This document shows, piece after piece, positions 61,284-64,000 of a DNA stretch of 64,000 nucleotides. The position numbers and the translations under genes were made by a program. Origin of the DNA: Acidimicrobiia bacterium (GTDB taxonomy: Bacteria; Actinomycetota; Acidimicrobiia; IMCC26256; JAGNEX01); assembly GCA_020637365.1 (NCBI GenBank), contig JACJWE010000002.1:1238430-1302429 (forward strand). Reading direction: 5' to 3'. Numbering within the stretch: position 1 is the stretch's first letter; the number at the start of each line of letters is the position of its first letter. The notes beneath the pieces were generated by a model. It worked only from the letters and a program-made list of their open reading frames with translations. It was not told the DNA's origin and searched no databases.

Positions 61284-61766
61284 TCAGCGGGACTCGACCT
61301 GGCGTGTTAGCTCACTCAGTCGTTCTTTGACGTCTGTCAGTTCTGACGCGGCCTCGGCGTTCGTTTCCTCGAGTCGTTCGATGCGGGTTTCCAGGTCGTT
61401 GACGGTGTCTTGGAGCGCGATTTCAACGGCGGCCATCGCCGTCGCCGCTCGATTCGCCTTCTGCTCGATCTTCATCACGGAGAAATCGAGGCTGCGCAGA
61501 GCCCCAAGAGTTGCTTCGTTGAACATGACCTGGCGATGGATGAAGAGACGAGAAACGCGGTAGATGGCCCTCTTCGGGAAGCGAAACCGGGTGTGGCCTT
61601 CGAGATCTGAACCCATCGTCGTATGCGGTGCCGCAGCGTCGATGAACACACGCGCATGGCGGGGTGTGAACACCTCGGCGGGGAGTTCATCGATCGGGGG
61701 TGGATCCGGCAGTGCTCGAGCGGCCACCTGATTCATGTATGACGTCACATCGTTTACGTAGCCCAC
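61284..61766 (-). CDS. Hypothetical protein with C-terminal coiled coil, polysaccharide operon
   Basis: A 160-residue soluble protein, family not recognised. The N-terminal ~90 residues include DVTSYMNQVAARALPDPPPIDELP and a basic segment (RFRFPKRAIYRVSRLFIHRQVMFNEATL). The last ~45 residues form a coiled coil (DLETRIERLEETNAEAASELTDVKERLSELTRQV). Helical heads of this kind are common in glycan methyltransferases and chain-length regulators, but no enzyme domain is present. GTG 61766 is preferred because GAGGAGGA lies upstream; ATG 61796 is an alternative. It leads the minus-strand glycosyltransferase operon, 85 bases before the next gene. Confidence 0.6.
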   Translation of the reverse strand: MGYVNDVTSYMNQVAARALPDPPPIDELPAEVFTPRHARVFIDAAAPHTTMGSDLEGHTRFRFPKRAIYRVSRLFIHRQVMFNEATLGALRSLDFSVMKIEQKANRAATAMAAVEIALQDTVNDLETRIERLEETNAEAASELTDVKERLSELTRQVESR

Positions 61767-61879
61767 CGCTTCCTCCTCAACGACCGCGCACCTCAAGACG
61801 ACCGATCGGGGTCGATCTCAGACGGGGGGGTGCCTGGCGGCGCATTGTAGGTGGCAGAGCCAAGACCTAGCTCACCGCC

Positions 61880-62115
61880 ATGTCGCGGCGGTATCGATGG
61901 TTGCTGTTGTTGTCGTCGCTTGTGCGCCTGGCCGGGTATGGGGGAAGGTTCGGACAGCGAAGCCGTGTCGAGGGAGCGCTTGCTGGCGCAATGATCGATG
62001 GATCCGCTCGGAGCCATCGGGCCAGGTCGTCTGGTTGGGTGCATTCTCTGCGGGGTGCTTCACGCTGAGGCTGTTGGAACGACGACGCCGCAACGGAGAA
62101 TCGACCGAAGAATGA
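61880..62115 (+). CDS. Possible small membrane protein, apparently frameshifted
   Basis: Two short overlapping frames, one base apart, suggest a single ~78-residue protein: SRRYRWLLLLSSLVRLAGYGGRFGQRSRVEGALAGAMIDG from 61880, then WLGAFSAGCFTLRLLERRRRNGE to 62115, joined by one missing base somewhere between about 61990 and 62035. Two hydrophobic stretches with basic ends would fit a small membrane protein preceding the decarboxylase by 9 bases. The support is compositional only. Confidence 0.3.
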
Positions 62116-62124
62116 GGAGGCAAA

Positions 62125-63578
62125 ATGCTGGGGATACCAGAACGTGGACGCTCGTCCGAAGAGATCTTTAACACCCTAGATTCCTACCGATCAAACGATC
62201 TCGCAGCGAAAGGCGGTCGCGTATGGGCGTACGTCTTTGACTCTGGACGGCCCGATGTAGCCGAGGTCGGGGAACGGGCCTACACCGCGCTGCTGCACGA
62301 AAATGGCCTCGATCCCACCGTCTTTCCATCCTTGCTGCGGTTGGAGAACGATGTGGTGGCGATGGCCTTGTCCCATCTCAGCGGTCCGGCAGGGTCGTGT
62401 GGAACCTTTACGAGTGGTGGTACCGAATCGATCGTGTTGGCGGTGAAAGCTGCTCGAGATTGGGGGCGCCGTGTCCGTGGGGTAGACCAGCCCAACATCG
62501 TCATTCCCTCAACGGGGCATGCTGCGTTTCACAAGGCCGGTCACTACCTCGGGGTTGAGGTACGGACCGTCCCCGTCAAAACGGCCACCTGGACTGCCGA
62601 CGTCGATGCCATGGACGCCGCGTGTGACGAGCAGACCGTGATGCTCGTCGGGTCCGCGGTGAGCTATGCCCACGGGGTCACCGATCCATTGCCGAGATCG
62701 GGGCGGTCGCCGAACGTCGCGGCATCCTCTGCCACGTGGACGGCTGTATCGGCGGGTTCGTGTTGCCCTACTTCCAACGACTCGGAGCCTCGATTACCGA
62801 CTTCGACTTTTCGGTGAGTGGTGTCACATCGATCTCGATGGACTTTCACAAGTACGGCTTTGCTCCTAAGGGAGCATCGGTCGTTCTCTACCGCGACAAC
62901 GATGTGCGCAAACACCAGTTCTTCGCCTGTGCTGACTGGACCGGGTACACCATCATCAACACCGCGTTCCAGAGCTCGAAGTCGGGCGGCCCCGTGGCAG
63001 CATGCTGGGCCGTTCTGAACCATGTTGGGGACGACGGCTATCTCGATATTTTCGAACGAACATTGCGAGCCACCCGTGCGATTGTGGACGGCGTGGAGGC
63101 GATCGATGGACTCGATGTGATGGGACGCCCCGAGTCGTCCTTGGTTGCGGTGAGCTCGGACACCATCAACGTGTTCAAACTTGCAGACCGGATGCGCTCA
63201 AGGGGTTGGTATATCCAGCCCCAGCTCTCGATGGCTGGCAGTCGACGAAACGTTCACTTCTCGGTCGGACCATCAAGCCTGGACCAGACGCAGGCGATGT
63301 TGACCGACTTGGAGGTGGAGGTGGACGCGTTGCGCGCCGATGGTCCGCCGGTCGCGGATCCGGAGTTGAGGGATCTGCTGGCATCGATTGATCCCGAGGC
63401 GCTCGACGCGGGAACCTTCGATGTCCTGCTCCAGGGCGCAGGTCTTGGCGTTGGCGACAGTGAACTACCGGAACAAACGGCCGAGATCAACGCCTTGCTC
63501 GATCAAGCCCCGCCTGCACTCACCGAAGCAGTGCTCATCGAGTACTTTAGCCGCATTTTCATGCCATCCATGGACTGA
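62125..63578 (+). pseudogene. PLP-dependent decarboxylase/lyase (GAD/sphingosine-phosphate lyase family), one-base deletion
   Basis: A group II PLP decarboxylase fold of about 484 residues as a composite. The first frame gives LPxLRLEND-like PSLLRLENDVVAMALSHL, TSGGTESIVLAVKAARDWGR and VGSAVSYAHGVTDP, then fails at 62686. One added C (GAT CCC ATT) continues as IAEIGAVAERRGILCHVDGCIGGFVLP (cofactor Asp), SISMDFHKYGFAPKGAS with the PLP lysine, and the C-terminal domain. The YRSND...YVFDSG start and HVDGCIGGF motif are closest to sphingosine-1-phosphate lyases and their bacterial relatives. The ~85-residue C-terminal extension is Asp/Leu-rich. GGAGG precedes the ATG. Substrate unknown. Confidence 0.87.
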
Positions 63579-64000
63579 CCGATCTTGAGTAAAAGCTGAG
63601 AAAAGCCGGTTTTGGGGTATTGGTTCTTGATATTTGCCTGCGCAGCTTGATCGACTGTAAACGTGAGCAAGACGATGCTCTTGCATAATCGCACCAGCAT
63701 GCCATTTCTGTGTATGAATTGCACCGGGGCTCTATGTGATGGCGATAAGCACTGATTTGCAGCTGACATGATGCGGGTTGGGATGCTCGCTATGCGAACT
63801 GCAATTTCATCAGATAGCAGCGAGTCTGGCGTCTCGGCGGTCGTTTTCGCTACTTGAGTCCTAGCCATGTATATGCAGGTAGAGATGCGTATCGCACTCC
63901 TGGTGTCATCTGTGATGTCGTTCGTGGCTGCCCGTTGGCGATCGATGCTTTCGTATGCGTTCAGCCACTTTGGGACCTCATGCAATCCTCCGGTAAAACC
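63579..64000. other. Lower-GC terminal region without a supported gene
   Basis: These 422 bases are visibly lower in GC (near half) than the rest. An open frame on the minus strand (63503-63985, TTG start) overlaps the end of the decarboxylase, has no family resemblance and a start codon abutting its only possible ribosome-binding site, so I do not call it. The region could be the edge of an acquired segment. Confidence 0.4.

Noticed and set aside
63503..63985. 160-residue open frame on the minus strand at the window end
   Set aside because: TTG start abutting the only purine run, overlap with the decarboxylase C-terminus, no recognisable motifs.
1..64000. tRNA, rRNA, CRISPR arrays, insertion sequences, riboswitches
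   Set aside because: Looked for cloverleaf ends, regularly spaced repeats, transposase motifs and conserved riboswitch cores in all longer spacers and found none I could support.

Overview
The window looks like chromosomal DNA from a high-GC actinobacterium, most likely of the Acidimicrobiia (Ilumatobacter-like) group. The evidence is GC-rich coding sequence with many GTG/TTG starts, a UPF0182 membrane protein, a SUF Fe-S pathway with SufU, a mycothiol-type DinB/TIGR03085 protein, Wzm/Wzt wall-polysaccharide export, and MpaB/DUF2236, DUF2277, DUF389 and HdeD-type proteins. The lineage is inferred from gene content, not from a marker gene. I saw no rRNA, tRNA, CRISPR array, transposase or integrase.

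Layout. 1-3.8 kb: a partial protein with a phage-head-morphogenesis-like Cys/His tail, then UPF0182. 4-12.8 kb: Fe-S assembly in two convergent blocks, sufB-sufD-Rieske-sufC (+) and sufC-sufS-sufU (-), separated by a TIGR03085 protein and an L,D-transpeptidase. The + strand sufC is frameshifted; the - strand copy is intact. 13-19.1 kb: an anchored surface protein directly followed by a branched-chain-amino-acid-type ABC operon (substrate-binding protein with an amber codon, LivH, a LivM-LivG fusion, LivF). 19-25.8 kb: MpaB-like oxygenase/TetR pair, MBL hydrolase, acyl-CoA dehydrogenase, lipoprotein, and an alpha/beta hydrolase without its serine. 25.9-38.5 kb: a surface-polysaccharide locus (RmlA, sugar-nucleotide epimerase/dehydratase, six GT4-type glycosyltransferases, Wzm/Wzt, a methyltransferase-like protein) containing an RTX-repeat secreted protein. 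38.7-41 kb: a predicted receptor made of a cytoplasmic pseudokinase, one membrane helix and an extracellular OpuBC/ProX-type betaine-binding domain. 41-49.6 kb: Zur-like regulator, ZnuC-like ATPase, phosphoesterase, a 32-residue hydrophobic peptide, Kef-type antiporter with USP domains, HdeD and DUF389 membrane proteins. 49.7-55.3 kb: lipid metabolism (CrtC/DUF7064-like protein, APH-type phosphotransferase, SDR, two divergent desaturases with a clear operator/promoter). 55.6-63.6 kb: YggT protein, repeat lipoprotein, a second glycosyltransferase operon, and a PLP-dependent decarboxylase/lyase.

Two patterns run across the window. First, six conserved genes (possibly seven) are broken by what reads as exactly one missing base, usually in a short G or C run, and another by one in-frame TAG. 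Base-calling error is the simplest explanation, so these genes are described as composites. Second, several genes without a Shine-Dalgarno sequence have a sigma70-like -10 hexamer ending 6-7 bases before the start codon, which predicts leaderless mRNAs.

The strongest candidate for something undescribed is the pseudokinase-TM-betaine-binding fusion at 38.7-41.0 kb.
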